A stretch of 64,000 bases of DNA from Streptomyces sp. T12 (lineage in GTDB: Bacteria; Actinomycetota; Actinomycetes; Streptomycetales; Streptomycetaceae). The DNA lies in contig NZ_CP117866.1 in assembly GCF_028736035.1 (NCBI RefSeq), positions 9,155,001-9,219,000 on the forward strand, written 5' to 3'. Shown here one piece after another: positions 8,676 to 19,139 of the stretch. How positions within the stretch are numbered: position 1 is the stretch's first letter; each line of letters opens with the position of its first letter. A program made the position numbers and the translations under genes. Below the pieces are notes generated by a model, which searched no databases, was not told the DNA's origin, and saw only the letters and a program-made list of their open reading frames with translations.

Positions 8676-9641
8676 TCAGACCAGGGCTGCCGGGCCGGGC
8701 ATGAACTCCGGGTCCACTTGGGCGGCCAGGTCATGGCCCGTCCTGTCGTCCGCCCACGCCCGCGCGTTGCGCAGGTGGAAGTCGACGGCGTGGCGGTGGG
8801 TCGTGGGCCAGTCCTTGGGGTGGGCGTCGACCGCCTCGCGCAGGATGTTCAGGGCGTGGACGTTGTGGGACTCCAACTCGCCCTGTTCCCGGCCCTGTTC
8901 GGCCGCGCGGACCCAGGAGGAGTGCACCAGGTGGGTGAGGAGGTCGTCGCCGACCTCTTCCTTGAGGAAGAGGAGGTCGTCCTCGCAGGTCACCTTGTTG
9001 CCGATGACTGCGATACGGATCCCGAACTCCCGGGCGTGGTCCCGGTACTGGCGGTAGACCGAGACGCCCTTGCGGGTCGGTTCCGCGACCAGGAAGGTCA
9101 TGTCGAAGCGGGTGAACAGGCCCGACGCGAAGGCGTCCGCGCCCGCCGTCATGTCGACCACGACGTACTCACCGGGGCCGTCGACCAGGTGGCCCAGGTA
9201 GAGCTCGACCGCGCCGAGCTTGGAGTGGTAGCAGGCCACGCCGAGGTCGGTCTCGTCGAACTCGCCCGTCACCATCACCGGCACGCCCCCGACGCCCCCG
9301 CCGCCCCCCACGCGCCGGACGTGCCGCGCGTGCAGTTCGTCGTCGCCGAGCAGGGTCAACAGGCGTGAGCCGCTGCCGGGCGGGGTGGTCTTGATCATGG
9401 CGTCGGCGGACGGGATGCGCGGGTTCGTGCCGCGCAGGAACTCCTTGATGTCCCTCAGGTGGGCGCCGAGGGGCGGGGCGTCCAGGGCGTCGCCGTCGTG
9501 GCCCAGCGCCTCGGCGAGGTGCTGGTTGATGTCGCCGTCGATGGCCAGGACGGGCGCGCCGGCGCGGGCGAGGTGGCGGGAGAAGAGCGCCGACAGGGTG
9601 GTCTTGCCGCTGCCGCCCTTGCCGACGAATGCGATACGCAT
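8676..9641 (-). CDS. CooC/MinD-like SIMIBI P-loop ATPase
   Basis: A 321-residue ATPase with a deviant Walker A, GKGGSGKTT at residues 7-15, followed by AIDGDINQHL and the Walker B-like strand YVVVDMTAG. This fold includes CooC (nickel insertion), ParA/MinD and ArsA-type proteins. The segment FLVAEPTRKGVSVYRQY and the conserved IAVIGNKV loop fit the CooC-like branch, but I do not see the CxC dimer site of CooC. The ATG at 9641 overlaps by one base the stop of a 21-residue upstream peptide gene, suggesting translational coupling. It likely works with the 130-residue protein downstream. Cargo or metal is unknown. Confidence 0.85.
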   Translation of the reverse strand: MRIAFVGKGGSGKTTLSALFSRHLARAGAPVLAIDGDINQHLAEALGHDGDALDAPPLGAHLRDIKEFLRGTNPRIPSADAMIKTTPPGSGSRLLTLLGDDELHARHVRRVGGGGGVGGVPVMVTGEFDETDLGVACYHSKLGAVELYLGHLVDGPGEYVVVDMTAGADAFASGLFTRFDMTFLVAEPTRKGVSVYRQYRDHAREFGIRIAVIGNKVTCEDDLLFLKEEVGDDLLTHLVHSSWVRAAEQGREQGELESHNVHALNILREAVDAHPKDWPTTHRHAVDFHLRNARAWADDRTGHDLAAQVDPEFMPGPAALV

Positions 9642-9706
9642 CAGCAGCAGCCCGCTTTCGCGGTCAGGGCGGCCTTCAGGGTAGCCTTGTTGAAAATGGA
9701 TGTCAT
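9641..9706 (-). CDS. Tiny 21-residue peptide ending in Cys-Cys, coupled to ATPase gene
   Basis: ATG 9706 to TGA 9641-9643 encodes MTSIFNKATLKAALTAKAGCC. The stop and the ATPase start share one base (TGATG). There is no Shine-Dalgarno sequence before the ATG. A TTGACA box ends 30 bases upstream, which places transcription initiation about at the ATG, as in leaderless Streptomyces mRNAs. The peptide is an amphipathic, basic helix with a terminal Gly-Cys-Cys. It may be a regulatory or coupling leader, or a substrate/anchor handled by the ATPase. It is too short for statistics, so coding status rests on the start/stop arrangement. Confidence 0.5.
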   Translation of the reverse strand: MTSIFNKATLKAALTAKAGCC

Positions 9707-9736
9707 GTGGCTAGGTTGTCGGCGGCTCGCGATCAC

Positions 9737-9742
9737 TGTCAA
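9737..9742 (-). promoter_or_regulatory. Consensus -35 box for leaderless peptide-ATPase transcript
   Basis: TTGACA on the reverse strand. A 17-18-base spacer leads to ACAACCT as a weak -10 region, and the start point would fall at or next to the ATG at 9706. The same short gap also serves the divergent acetyltransferase. Confidence 0.4.
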
Positions 9743-9823
9743 ATCGCCTGAGCTGTAAGGGTGTTGGGTGCGGGGTGGGGGTGGCCGTGATCAGCACTCG
9801 TGCTTAATGCATATGATGTGCAA

Positions 9824-10360
9824 GTGCGCGACTACAGCATCAGGGCGGCGAGCCCGGACGACCTCGACGGTGCGCGAGCCCTGATGCTCGACACCGTCTA
9901 CCGCGACTTCGGCACCGGCTATGTGCCCCGCTGGCACGCGGACATCATCGACCCGGCCGCCGCCTATCTCGCCCCGCCCCGCCACACCCTCCTCGTCGCG
10001 TTCGACCCGCGCGACAACGGTGTCGTGGGCACGGCCGCCCTCGACGCCCGCGGCCCGGCCCACCCGCCGAACCCTCGCCACCTCGCCGAGCGCTACCCCT
10101 CCGGCGAGACCGCGCAGCTGCGCCGGGTCTACGTCCGTCCCGAGCACCGCAGGCGCGGCCTCGCCCGGCGGCTCGTCGACGAGTTGCTCGCCTTCGCGGT
10201 CGCGGACGGCGGCTACCGCGCCGTCTATCTGCACACCGACCCGAAGGTGCCCGGCGCCGAGGGCTTCTGGCGCTCGCTCGGCAAGGTCGTGCACGACGAA
10301 CGTGAGGAACCGGGCGGCGGCCACGGCATCGTCCACTTCGAGATACCGATGGAGCGATAG
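9824..10360 (+). CDS. GNAT-family N-acetyltransferase
   Basis: A 178-residue acetyltransferase if started at GTG 9824 (RDYSIRAASPDDLDGAR); in-frame GTGs at 9800 and 9818 are alternatives. A TATGAT box at 9812-9817 lies about seven bases upstream of 9824, so the message may be leaderless. The acetyl-CoA loop is RRVYVRPEHRRRGLARRLV, followed by the AVYLHTDP strand and GAEGFWRSLG, where GNATs usually have the Tyr/Phe near the end. The lipoprotein gene of the transporter operon begins four bases downstream, so the two are cotranscribed. Acceptor substrate unknown. Confidence 0.88.
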   Translation: MRDYSIRAASPDDLDGARALMLDTVYRDFGTGYVPRWHADIIDPAAAYLAPPRHTLLVAFDPRDNGVVGTAALDARGPAHPPNPRHLAERYPSGETAQLRRVYVRPEHRRRGLARRLVDELLAFAVADGGYRAVYLHTDPKVPGAEGFWRSLGKVVHDEREEPGGGHGIVHFEIPMER

Positions 10361-10363
10361 AAC

Positions 10364-11869
10364 GTGCGACAGAACGCGCGGCGCCCACTCCGCCCGCTCA
10401 TCGCCCTGCTGCTGGCCCCCGTCCTCGCCGGCTGCTTCGCCGCCGGCGGCGGAACCGACGCCGCGGGCGACGCCCATGACGGCTCCCGCCTCCGCGTCGC
10501 CCTCGCCTTCCCGCCCGCCGAGAACCTCTCGCCGTACGGCGCCGACTCCACCATCCTCAGCCGCCTCGGCGTCACCGAGGGCCTGACCGCGCTGGACGCC
10601 AACGGCGCCGCGGCTCCCGCCCTCGCCGCCTCCTGGCAGCGGGAGAACGACCGCACCTGGCTCTTCACCCTGCGCGAGGCCACCTTCCAGGACGGTTCCG
10701 CCGTCACCCCGGCCGCGGTCGCCACCGCCCTCACCCACGCCGCGTCGGCCAAGCCCGTCCCGGCCGCCCTCTCCGGCGTCGCCCTGACGGCGAAGGCCGA
10801 GGGCGGCACCGGCCTACGGATCACCACCGAGGACCCCGACCCCATCCTGCCGCTGCGGCTGTCCAGCCCTGCCCTCGCCGTCTTCTCCGGCAAGGCGTAC
10901 GGCACGCAGGACAAGGTCGACCCGGTCGGCACCGCCACCGGACCCTTCGAGCTCACCAAGGTCATGGGCACCGCCGCCGCCACCCTCGACCGCTACGACG
11001 ACTACTGGGGCGGCCGCGCCCAGGCCACCGGCATCGACGTCAGGTTCGTCGCCGACGGCACCGCCCGCGCGAGCGCCCTGCGCACCGACCAGGTCGACCT
11101 CGCCGAGGCGGTCCCCGTCGCCCAGGCCGCCACCCTCGACAAGGGCACCCGCGAGGCGACCGCCACGACCCGCACGACGAGCCTGCTCCTCAACACCGAG
11201 AAGGGCGCCTTCAAGGACGCCGGGCTCCGGGCCGCCGCCCGGCAGGCCGTCGACACTTCCGCGTTCGCCAAGGGTGTCTACGAGGGGTACGCCGATGCCG
11301 GCGCCGGTGTCTACGGACCCGCCGTCACCTGGGCCGCCGGCAAGCGCACCGAGCCGGTCGGGCGGGCCGAGCCCGAAAAGCCCGAGGGGACCCGTATCAC
11401 GCTCGCCACCTACGACAACCGGCCCGAACTCCCGGAAGTCGCCCAGGTGCTGAAGCAGCAGCTGGAGAAGGCCGGGTTCGACGTCACGCTGGAGGTGCGC
11501 GAGTACTCGCGGCTGGAGAGCGACGCGCTGGACGGCAGGTTCGACGCGTTCGTCCTCGCCCGCAACACCCTCGTCGACACCGGCGACCCCGTCTCCGTCC
11601 TGGCCAGTGACTACACGTGCGACGGCGGCTACAACATCGCCCAGCTCTGCGACAAGGACGTCGACCGGGCCGTGGCGAAGGCCGAGGACACCGCCGGCAC
11701 CGCCGAGCGGCAGGACGCGGCGATGGCCGCCGAGGCCCGCATCCTCGGTACGGACGCCGTCGTACCGCTGGTGCACCAGCGCATCATCACCGGCGTCGCG
11801 ACCTCCGTCCGCGGCGCGCTCCTCGACCCGTACGAGCGCACCCTCGTCGGCATCGGCACCCGGCGCTGA
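10364..11869 (+). CDS. ABC transporter substrate-binding lipoprotein (peptide/nickel class)
   Basis: A 501-residue secreted lipoprotein. The basic N-terminus and hydrophobic core end in the lipobox LAGC with Cys24 as lipidation site. The mature part is a family 5 solute-binding protein: VALAFPPAENLSPYGADS near the start, WLFTLREATFQDGSAVTPAAV, then LTKVMGTAAATLDRYDDYWGG, and a C-terminal lobe with DAVVPLVHQRIITG. The gene starts with GTG four bases after the GNAT stop and is followed three bases later by the fused permease. Ligands of this family include oligopeptides, nickel and metallophores; which applies here is not evident. Confidence 0.92.
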   Translation: MRQNARRPLRPLIALLLAPVLAGCFAAGGGTDAAGDAHDGSRLRVALAFPPAENLSPYGADSTILSRLGVTEGLTALDANGAAAPALAASWQRENDRTWLFTLREATFQDGSAVTPAAVATALTHAASAKPVPAALSGVALTAKAEGGTGLRITTEDPDPILPLRLSSPALAVFSGKAYGTQDKVDPVGTATGPFELTKVMGTAAATLDRYDDYWGGRAQATGIDVRFVADGTARASALRTDQVDLAEAVPVAQAATLDKGTREATATTRTTSLLLNTEKGAFKDAGLRAAARQAVDTSAFAKGVYEGYADAGAGVYGPAVTWAAGKRTEPVGRAEPEKPEGTRITLATYDNRPELPEVAQVLKQQLEKAGFDVTLEVREYSRLESDALDGRFDAFVLARNTLVDTGDPVSVLASDYTCDGGYNIAQLCDKDVDRAVAKAEDTAGTAERQDAAMAAEARILGTDAVVPLVHQRIITGVATSVRGALLDPYERTLVGIGTRR

Positions 11870-11872
11870 CCC

Positions 11873-13669
11873 GTGCGGCGCCAGGCAGTCACGCTCCTTT
11901 GGCGTGCGGGGATCGCGGCCGCCCTGGTGTGCGCCATCGGCGTACTGCCCTGGCTCTCGCGGACGGACCCGGCGCTGACCGTGCTCAAGGCCCGGTCTGC
12001 GGACCGCGACCCCACCCCTGAGGTGCTGGCGGGCATCCGCGCCCAGCTCGGCCTGGACGACGGCCCGTCGCACCTGCTCGGACAGTGGCTGGGCGGGCTG
12101 TGGCGCGGGGACGCCGGCCGGTCGTGGATCTCCGGCAGCGAGGTCACGCCCGCCGTGCTCCAGGCCCTGGGCGTGTCCCTGCTGCTGATGGCGGTGGCCC
12201 TCGCGGTCACCGTCGTCACCGCCGCGCTGATCTGCGCCCGCACCCTGTGGCTCGGCGCCCGCCGGCGGCTCGACGGGCGGCGCTCGGGAGGCAGCGGCTC
12301 CGCCGTCCTCGCCGCGCTGCCCGAGTTCCTCACCGCGTCCGTGCTCGCCACGGTCGTCGGCGTGCAGCTCGGCTGGCTGCCCGCGCTCGGCTGGTACGGC
12401 CCCCGGTGGACCGTGCTGCCCGCCCTCGCCCTGGGCCTGCCCGCCGGAGCCGTGCTCGGCCGGCTCCTCGACGACCTGCTGCCCGGCGCCTTCGCCGAGC
12501 CCTGGGCCCTGGCGGCGACGGCGCGCGGACTGCCCGGCCGCGCGGTCGCCCGCCAGGCCCTGCGCCGCTGTCTGCCCGGACTGCTGCCCAACACCGGCCT
12601 GTTCGTCGTGGGACTGACCGGCGGATCGGTCACCGTCGAACAGATCTTCGATATCCCCGGCCTGGGCCGCACCACCCTCCAGGCCGCCCTCGCCCAGGAC
12701 CTGCCCGTCCTCCAGGCCGGCACGCTCGCCCTCGTCCTGCTCGCCGCGGTCGCCGCCGCACTGGCCCACCTCCTCGCCCGCCTGCTGATCGGACCGGCCC
12801 TGCGCGACGGCGCACTGCCGTCCCTGCACCGGCCGTCGCCGCCCGCCCACAGGATCCTGCCGTTCGTCTACGCCGTCCTGCTCGTCGGCGTCGTCGCCCT
12901 CGGCCTGCCCCGCGACCCGCTGGCCCTCGACACCGCCGAGCGACTCGCGTCCCCTTCTCCGGCGCACCCGTTCGGCACCGACGCGCTCGGCAGGGACGTC
13001 CTCGCCCGCGTCGCCCACGGCGCCCTCGACACCCTGCTGCTCGCTCTCGCGATCACCGCCGCCACCCTGCTCACCGGGGTGGCGCTCGGCCTGCTGCCCC
13101 GGCTGGCCGGCCCCCTCGTCGACACCGTCACCGCGCTGCCGCCGGTCCTCGTCGCCCTGCTCGTCACCGCGGTCGTCGGCAGCGGCACCGCGACACCGGC
13201 GCTCGCCGTGGCCGCCGTCGCCTGGGCGCCGCTCGCCGCCCACACCTCCGCGCTGCTCCGGCAGGAACGCGCCGCCCTCCACCTCACCGCCACCCGCGCC
13301 CTGGGCGCCGGCCCCTGGTACCTGCTGCGTCACGAACTGCTGCCCGCCGTCGTGCCGCCCGTCACCCGCCACGCCCTGCTCCGCCTGCCCGGCATCGCCC
13401 TCGCGCTCGCCTCGCTGGCCTTCCTCGGCCTGGGCGCCCAGCCGCCCTCGCCGGAGTGGGGCCTGCTCCTCGCCGAGAACCAGCCCTACGCCGAGCGCGC
13501 CCCCTGGGCGGTCCTCGCCCCCGCCGCCGTACTCGCCCTGCTCGGCGCGCTGGCGGTGACGGCGGCCGGTGGCCTGCGGCGCGGGCGGCGCCGACGCCCT
13601 GGGGCCGAACCCGTCGTGCCCTTGCTCGAACAGCAGCCAGACACCAGGGAGTTGGTGGCCACCCGATGA
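11873..13669 (+). CDS. Fused double ABC permease (DppB-DppC/NikB-NikC type)
   Basis: A 598-residue membrane protein in which two normally separate permeases are joined. The first half (about 1-305) has TM segments and an EAA-like loop ALAATARGLPGRAVARQAL, ending IFDIPGLGRTTLQAALAQDL, typical of DppB. The second half (about 320-575) opens with HPFGTDALGRDVLARVAHGA, the DppC/NikC signature, and has its own loop LTATRALGAGPWYLLRHE and LGLGAQPPSPEWGLLL. The start is GTG 11873. Its stop overlaps the MFS start (ATGA). No ATP-binding subunit gene lies in the operon, so it must borrow an ATPase from elsewhere or be inactive. Confidence 0.92.
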   Translation: MRRQAVTLLWRAGIAAALVCAIGVLPWLSRTDPALTVLKARSADRDPTPEVLAGIRAQLGLDDGPSHLLGQWLGGLWRGDAGRSWISGSEVTPAVLQALGVSLLLMAVALAVTVVTAALICARTLWLGARRRLDGRRSGGSGSAVLAALPEFLTASVLATVVGVQLGWLPALGWYGPRWTVLPALALGLPAGAVLGRLLDDLLPGAFAEPWALAATARGLPGRAVARQALRRCLPGLLPNTGLFVVGLTGGSVTVEQIFDIPGLGRTTLQAALAQDLPVLQAGTLALVLLAAVAAALAHLLARLLIGPALRDGALPSLHRPSPPAHRILPFVYAVLLVGVVALGLPRDPLALDTAERLASPSPAHPFGTDALGRDVLARVAHGALDTLLLALAITAATLLTGVALGLLPRLAGPLVDTVTALPPVLVALLVTAVVGSGTATPALAVAAVAWAPLAAHTSALLRQERAALHLTATRALGAGPWYLLRHELLPAVVPPVTRHALLRLPGIALALASLAFLGLGAQPPSPEWGLLLAENQPYAERAPWAVLAPAAVLALLGALAVTAAGGLRRGRRRRPGAEPVVPLLEQQPDTRELVATR

Positions 13670-14892
13670 CCGCGCTGACACCAGGCCGCCTCCGCAAGGC
13701 ACCGGACCGCGCCCAGCTTTCCCCCCTCCTCCGCCTTCTCATCCTCACCCAACTCGCCTTCAACATCGGCTTCTACGCCGTCCTGCCCTTCCTCGCCGAG
13801 CACCTGGGGCAGGCCGTCGGCATGGCGGGCTGGCTGGTCGGGTTCGTGCTGGGGCTGCGGACCTTCAGCCAGCAGGGGCTGTTCGTGGTGGGCGGGGCGC
13901 TGGCCGACCGGTACGGCATCCGGCCCGTCGTGCTCACGGGATGCGTGCTGCGGATCGCCGGGTTCGCGTGGCTCGGTTACGCGCAGGAGACGTGGGCGGT
14001 CATCGGTGCCGTGCTGCTGATCGGGTTCGCCGCCGCGCTGTTCTCGCCCGCCGTGGAGTCCGAGGTCGCCCGACAGGCCGTGGTGTGGGAGGAGTCGGGC
14101 GGCGGGTCCCGTACCCGCGTCCTCGCGCTGCTCACCGTGGCCGGGCAGGCGGGTGCGTTCGTCGGGCCGCTGCTGGGCGCGCTGCTGCTGTCGGTGGACT
14201 TCCGCACGGTCTGCCTCGCCGGTGCCGGAATCTTCGTACTCGTCCTCGCCGGGCACGCGTGGCTGCTGCCGCAGCACATACCCGGGCGAGGGGGCGTCCG
14301 GCTGCGCGGCGGTATGGGGAAGCTGCTGCGCAACCGCCGCTTTCTCGCCCTGTGCTGCGCGTACGGCGCCTACCTGCTCGCCTACAACCAGCTCTACCTC
14401 GCCCTCCCCGACGAGGTGGAGCGCGCCACGGGCTCCCAGGCGGCGCTGGCCTGGCTGTTCGCCCTGTCCTCGCTGCTGGTGGTGGTCGCGCAGCTGCCGG
14501 TCACCCGCTGGGTGGGGGAGCGGCTCACCCTGCGCCGGTCCATGGTGGCCGGACTGCTGCTGATCTCGGCGGGGTTCGCGGTCGTGGCCGCCGCCCGGCC
14601 CGCCGACTGGACGGGCACGGCCGGTCTGTTGCCCGCGGCCGGTTTCGTCGTCCTGCTCACCCTCGGCCAGATGCTGGTCGCGCCGGTCGCCTGCGCCTGG
14701 GTCCCCGACCTCGCCGAGGAGGGCCGACTCGGCCTCTACACCGGGGCGTTGTCCTCGGTCTCCGGCCTGATCGTCCTGGTCGGCAGCTCGGCGACGGGAA
14801 CTCTCCTCGACCCCGGTCTGCCCGCTGCCGTGCCCTGGCTGGTGCTGGCGGCCGTACCGGTGGCGGCGATCGGGTTGCTGCCGCGCCGGTAG
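13666..14892 (+). CDS. MFS transporter, translationally coupled to ABC permease
   Basis: A 408-residue major facilitator protein with about 12 membrane segments, starting at ATG 13666 inside the permease stop. Motif A is GGALADRYGIRPVVL between TM2 and TM3, and the N-terminal half has LTQLAFNIGFYAVLPFLAEHL. It belongs to the drug/small-molecule exporter group. Coupling of an exporter to a solute-binding lipoprotein and permease recalls metallophore systems that export a chelator and reimport the metal complex. That is inference only; no chelator synthase is adjacent. Confidence 0.9.
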   Translation: MTALTPGRLRKAPDRAQLSPLLRLLILTQLAFNIGFYAVLPFLAEHLGQAVGMAGWLVGFVLGLRTFSQQGLFVVGGALADRYGIRPVVLTGCVLRIAGFAWLGYAQETWAVIGAVLLIGFAAALFSPAVESEVARQAVVWEESGGGSRTRVLALLTVAGQAGAFVGPLLGALLLSVDFRTVCLAGAGIFVLVLAGHAWLLPQHIPGRGGVRLRGGMGKLLRNRRFLALCCAYGAYLLAYNQLYLALPDEVERATGSQAALAWLFALSSLLVVVAQLPVTRWVGERLTLRRSMVAGLLLISAGFAVVAAARPADWTGTAGLLPAAGFVVLLTLGQMLVAPVACAWVPDLAEEGRLGLYTGALSSVSGLIVLVGSSATGTLLDPGLPAAVPWLVLAAVPVAAIGLLPRR

Positions 14893-14902
14893 CGTCCACG
14901 GC

Positions 14903-15340
14903 ATGGACGTTCAGGTGGAGATCGCCCGGGAGCCGAGCGCGGAACTCGTGGCCGCCTTCGGCCGGTTGCTGCCGCAGCTGTCACGGACCGCCGAGCCCCT
15001 CGACCTCGCGGCGGTCGACCGCATCGTGAGGTGCGACGCGAACACCCTGCCCGTCGCGCGGGCGGACGGCGAGATCGTCGGCACCCTGACCCTCGTAGTG
15101 CTTCCCGTGCCCTCGGGCCTGCGCGCCCGGATCGAGGACGTGGTCGTCGACGGTGCCGCGCGCGGTCACGCAGTCGCCGGGCTGCTGATGCGCGAGGCGG
15201 TACGGCCGGCGCGGGAGGCGGGGGCGCGGACCGTCGACCTCACTTCGCGGCCGGACCGGGCCCCCGCGAACAGGCTATACGAGCGGCTGGGGTTCGCGGC
15301 GCGGGAGTCGACGGTGTACCGGCTGCCCCGCCACGGCTGA
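14903..15340 (+). CDS. GNAT-family N-acetyltransferase
   Basis: A 145-residue protein starting at ATG 14903, ten bases after the MFS stop and probably cotranscribed. The acetyl-CoA binding region is IEDVVVDGAARGHAVAGLLM, followed by the ARTVDLTSRPDRAPANRLYERLGF stretch; the catalytic-type tyrosine is in ANRLYERLGF. This is the small aminoglycoside-acetyltransferase-like subfamily. Substrate unknown. The next 149 bp to the convergent gene hold nothing I can identify. Confidence 0.88.
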   Translation: MDVQVEIAREPSAELVAAFGRLLPQLSRTAEPLDLAAVDRIVRCDANTLPVARADGEIVGTLTLVVLPVPSGLRARIEDVVVDGAARGHAVAGLLMREAVRPAREAGARTVDLTSRPDRAPANRLYERLGFAARESTVYRLPRHG

Positions 15341-15489
15341 CCCCTTTGTCGAGCCCGTGCCGTCAGTGCCCGTAGGACGGCGACCGTCTCTTGCGGGCCG
15401 TCGGTGTGAGGCAGGTGTTCGGTTGGTTCGCGGCGAGTGGTTCGCGGCGAGGGGGCGGCGGGTGCCGGATGCGACCGACGGCTGACCGT

Positions 15490-16251
15490 TCAGGACGCCA
15501 CCAGCTCCCGTACCTCGGCCACGTGCGCCTGCTGCCGTGTGCGCGAGGTCCGGTACAGCCACAGGATGTCCCGGCCGAACGACCAGACCAGCGCCGCCAG
15601 AGCCGTCGCGGTGACCGCGAACGTCGCCAGGTGGGGGAAGAAGTCGGACGCGGCCAGCAGCAGGAACACGCCCTGCATCGCGGCGACCGTCTTGCGCGCC
15701 GTGCTCGGCGGGAGCGGGGCGTTCAGCCAGGGCCAGACGCGGGCGGCGGCGACGAAGCCGTAGCGCATGGCGCCGATGAGGAGGACCCAGGGGCCCAGCG
15801 ACATCGAGACGTACACGCTCAGGACGAGGATCAGGAACGCGTCCACCTCCATGTCGAAGCGCGCGCCCAGCGCCGTCGACGTGCCGGTGCGGCGGGCCAC
15901 CTTGCCGTCCACGCCGTCCAGGATCAGGGCGACCGCCGTCAGACCGACGAACAACGTCACCGGCGGTGAGCTCTCGAAGGAATCCGCCACCAGCGCCGTC
16001 ACGCCACCCACCAGCGTCGCGCGGCCGAGGGTGACCCGGTTCGCCGGGCCGAAGGAGCGGAGCCCGGACCGGTGCAGGGCCAGCGAGAGCAGCGCCCATG
16101 AGGCGACGGCGAAGACGAGGCCGGTCAGCCAGCCCGCCGGCCCCATGCCGATCGCCGAACCGAGCAGAGCCAGCAACAGGATCTGCACGCCCGCTCCCAC
16201 AGCGGTCTCCTGCTGGACCAGCCTTGCTTCGTACGTGTTGTTCAGGGCCAC
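15490..16251 (-). CDS. CDP-alcohol phosphatidyltransferase family protein
   Basis: A 253-residue integral membrane enzyme with about six membrane segments. The catalytic motif D-G-x2-A-R-x8-G-x3-D-x3-D is complete: DGKVARRTGTSTALG then ARFDMEVD. Members move a phosphatidyl or CDP-linked group onto an alcohol such as glycerol phosphate or inositol phosphate. I start it at GTG 16251 (VALNNTYEARL), eight bases after GGAGG; the longer upstream frame is antisense to the next gene. It is divergent from the dehydrogenase at 16360 with a 108-bp shared promoter gap, so it may belong to the same pathway. Substrate unknown. Confidence 0.9.
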   Translation of the reverse strand: MALNNTYEARLVQQETAVGAGVQILLLALLGSAIGMGPAGWLTGLVFAVASWALLSLALHRSGLRSFGPANRVTLGRATLVGGVTALVADSFESSPPVTLFVGLTAVALILDGVDGKVARRTGTSTALGARFDMEVDAFLILVLSVYVSMSLGPWVLLIGAMRYGFVAAARVWPWLNAPLPPSTARKTVAAMQGVFLLLAASDFFPHLATFAVTATALAALVWSFGRDILWLYRTSRTRQQAHVAEVRELVAS

Positions 16252-16359
16252 CGCGCATTCCTCCGGCCAGATGACAGAGTCGATCAAGGCCGCGTACTGT
16301 GCGCGACCTGTGCACACCTCGGTACGTGAACAGCTTCCCGATCGTTCAGGAGGATCCCG

Positions 16360-17343
16360 ATGAACCGCACCGCACGTGCGTTCTGGCTCAGCGCTCCGGG
16401 TGAAGGAGAGATCCGGGAGGTCACCCTGCCGGAGCCGGGCGAGGGCGACGTGCTGGTGCGGTCGCTGTACTCCGGAGTCAGCCGGGGCACGGAGACGCTC
16501 GTGTTCCGGGGCGGGGTCCCCGAGAGCCAGTACGCGGCCATGCGGGCGCCGTTCCAGGAGGGCGAGTTCCCCGCCCCGGTGAAGTATGGGTACCTGAGTG
16601 TCGGGGTGGTGGAGGAGGGGCCGGACACGCTCGTCGGGCGCACCGTCTTCTGTCTCCATCCGCATCAGACGCGGTACGTCGTCCCCGCGAGCGCGGTGAC
16701 CGTCGTACCGGACACCGTGCCCGCCGCTCGGGCCGTCCTCGCCGGCACCGTCGAGACCGCCGTCAACGCGCTCTGGGACGCAGCTCCCCTGGTCGGCGAC
16801 CGGATCGCCGTGGTCGGCGGCGGCATGGTCGGCTGCTCGGTCGCCGCCCTGCTGGCCCGCTTCCCGGGCGTACGGCTGCAGTTGGTCGACGCCGATCCGG
16901 GCCGGGCCGAGGTCGCCAAGGCCCTCGGCGTCGGATTCGCCTCGCCCGGGGACGCGCTCGGCGAATGCGACCTCGTCGTCCACGCCAGCGCCACCGAGCA
17001 GGGACTCGCCAGGGCCCTGGAGCTGCTCACCGCCGAGGGCACGGTCCTCGAACTCAGCTGGTACGGCGACCGCCGGATCAGCCTCCCGCTCGGCGAGGCC
17101 TTCCACTCCCGGCGGCTGGTCATCCGCAGCAGCCAGGTCGGCACCGTCTCCCCGGCCCGCCGCGCCAGCCGTACGTACGCCGACCGGCTCGCCCTCGCCC
17201 TCGACCTGCTCGCCGACCCGGCTCTCGACGCGCTCGTCACCGGGGAGAGCGCCTTCGAGGATCTGCCCGCAGTCATGCCGAAGCTCACCTCCGGGGAGAT
17301 CCCGGCGCTCTGTCACCGGGTCCGGTACGCCGACCACGACTGA
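16360..17343 (+). CDS. Medium-chain (zinc-type) dehydrogenase
   Basis: A 327-residue MDR-superfamily oxidoreductase starting at ATG 16360 behind AGGAGG. The GroES-like part covers about 1-130 ([21 protein letters not shown]), then a Rossmann nucleotide site [19 protein letters not shown] near 148-166 and [15 protein letters not shown]. It is shorter than classical alcohol dehydrogenases and lacks an obvious four-cysteine structural zinc lobe. The SRGTE segment is shared with MDR enzymes acting on sugar or cyclitol derivatives. It heads a row of plus-strand genes (PTPS-like, glycosyltransferase, methyltransferase, membrane protein) and likely acts in that pathway. Confidence 0.88.
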   Translation: MNRTARAFWLSAPGEGEIREVTLPEPGEGDVLVRSLYSGVSRGTETLVFRGGVPESQYAAMRAPFQEGEFPAPVKYGYLSVGVVEEGPDTLVGRTVFCLHPHQTRYVVPASAVTVVPDTVPAARAVLAGTVETAVNALWDAAPLVGDRIAVVGGGMVGCSVAALLARFPGVRLQLVDADPGRAEVAKALGVGFASPGDALGECDLVVHASATEQGLARALELLTAEGTVLELSWYGDRRISLPLGEAFHSRRLVIRSSQVGTVSPARRASRTYADRLALALDLLADPALDALVTGESAFEDLPAVMPKLTSGEIPALCHRVRYADHD

Positions 17344-17421
17344 AGTACCCCTTCCGCCCGGACTCGTTCAAAACGGAATGACAAGAGCGCCTGACCTGAG
17401 AAAAGAGTGAGAGACGGCTGA

Positions 17422-19135
<1,714 letters not shown>

Positions 19136-19139
<4 letters not shown>

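Noticed and set aside
12085-13665. Extension of the MFS protein by 527 upstream codons
   Set aside because: The extra part is Arg/Pro-rich and lies in another frame of the fused permease; ATG 13666 overlaps the permease stop as in a coupled operon.
10814-13702. 962-codon open frame on the minus strand
   Set aside because: Antisense to the lipoprotein and fused permease genes, Gly/Gln-rich, no recognisable domain.
16252-17337. Long N-terminal extension of the CDP-alcohol phosphatidyltransferase
   Set aside because: Antisense to the dehydrogenase gene and non-homologous; GTG 16251 has a GGAGG site.
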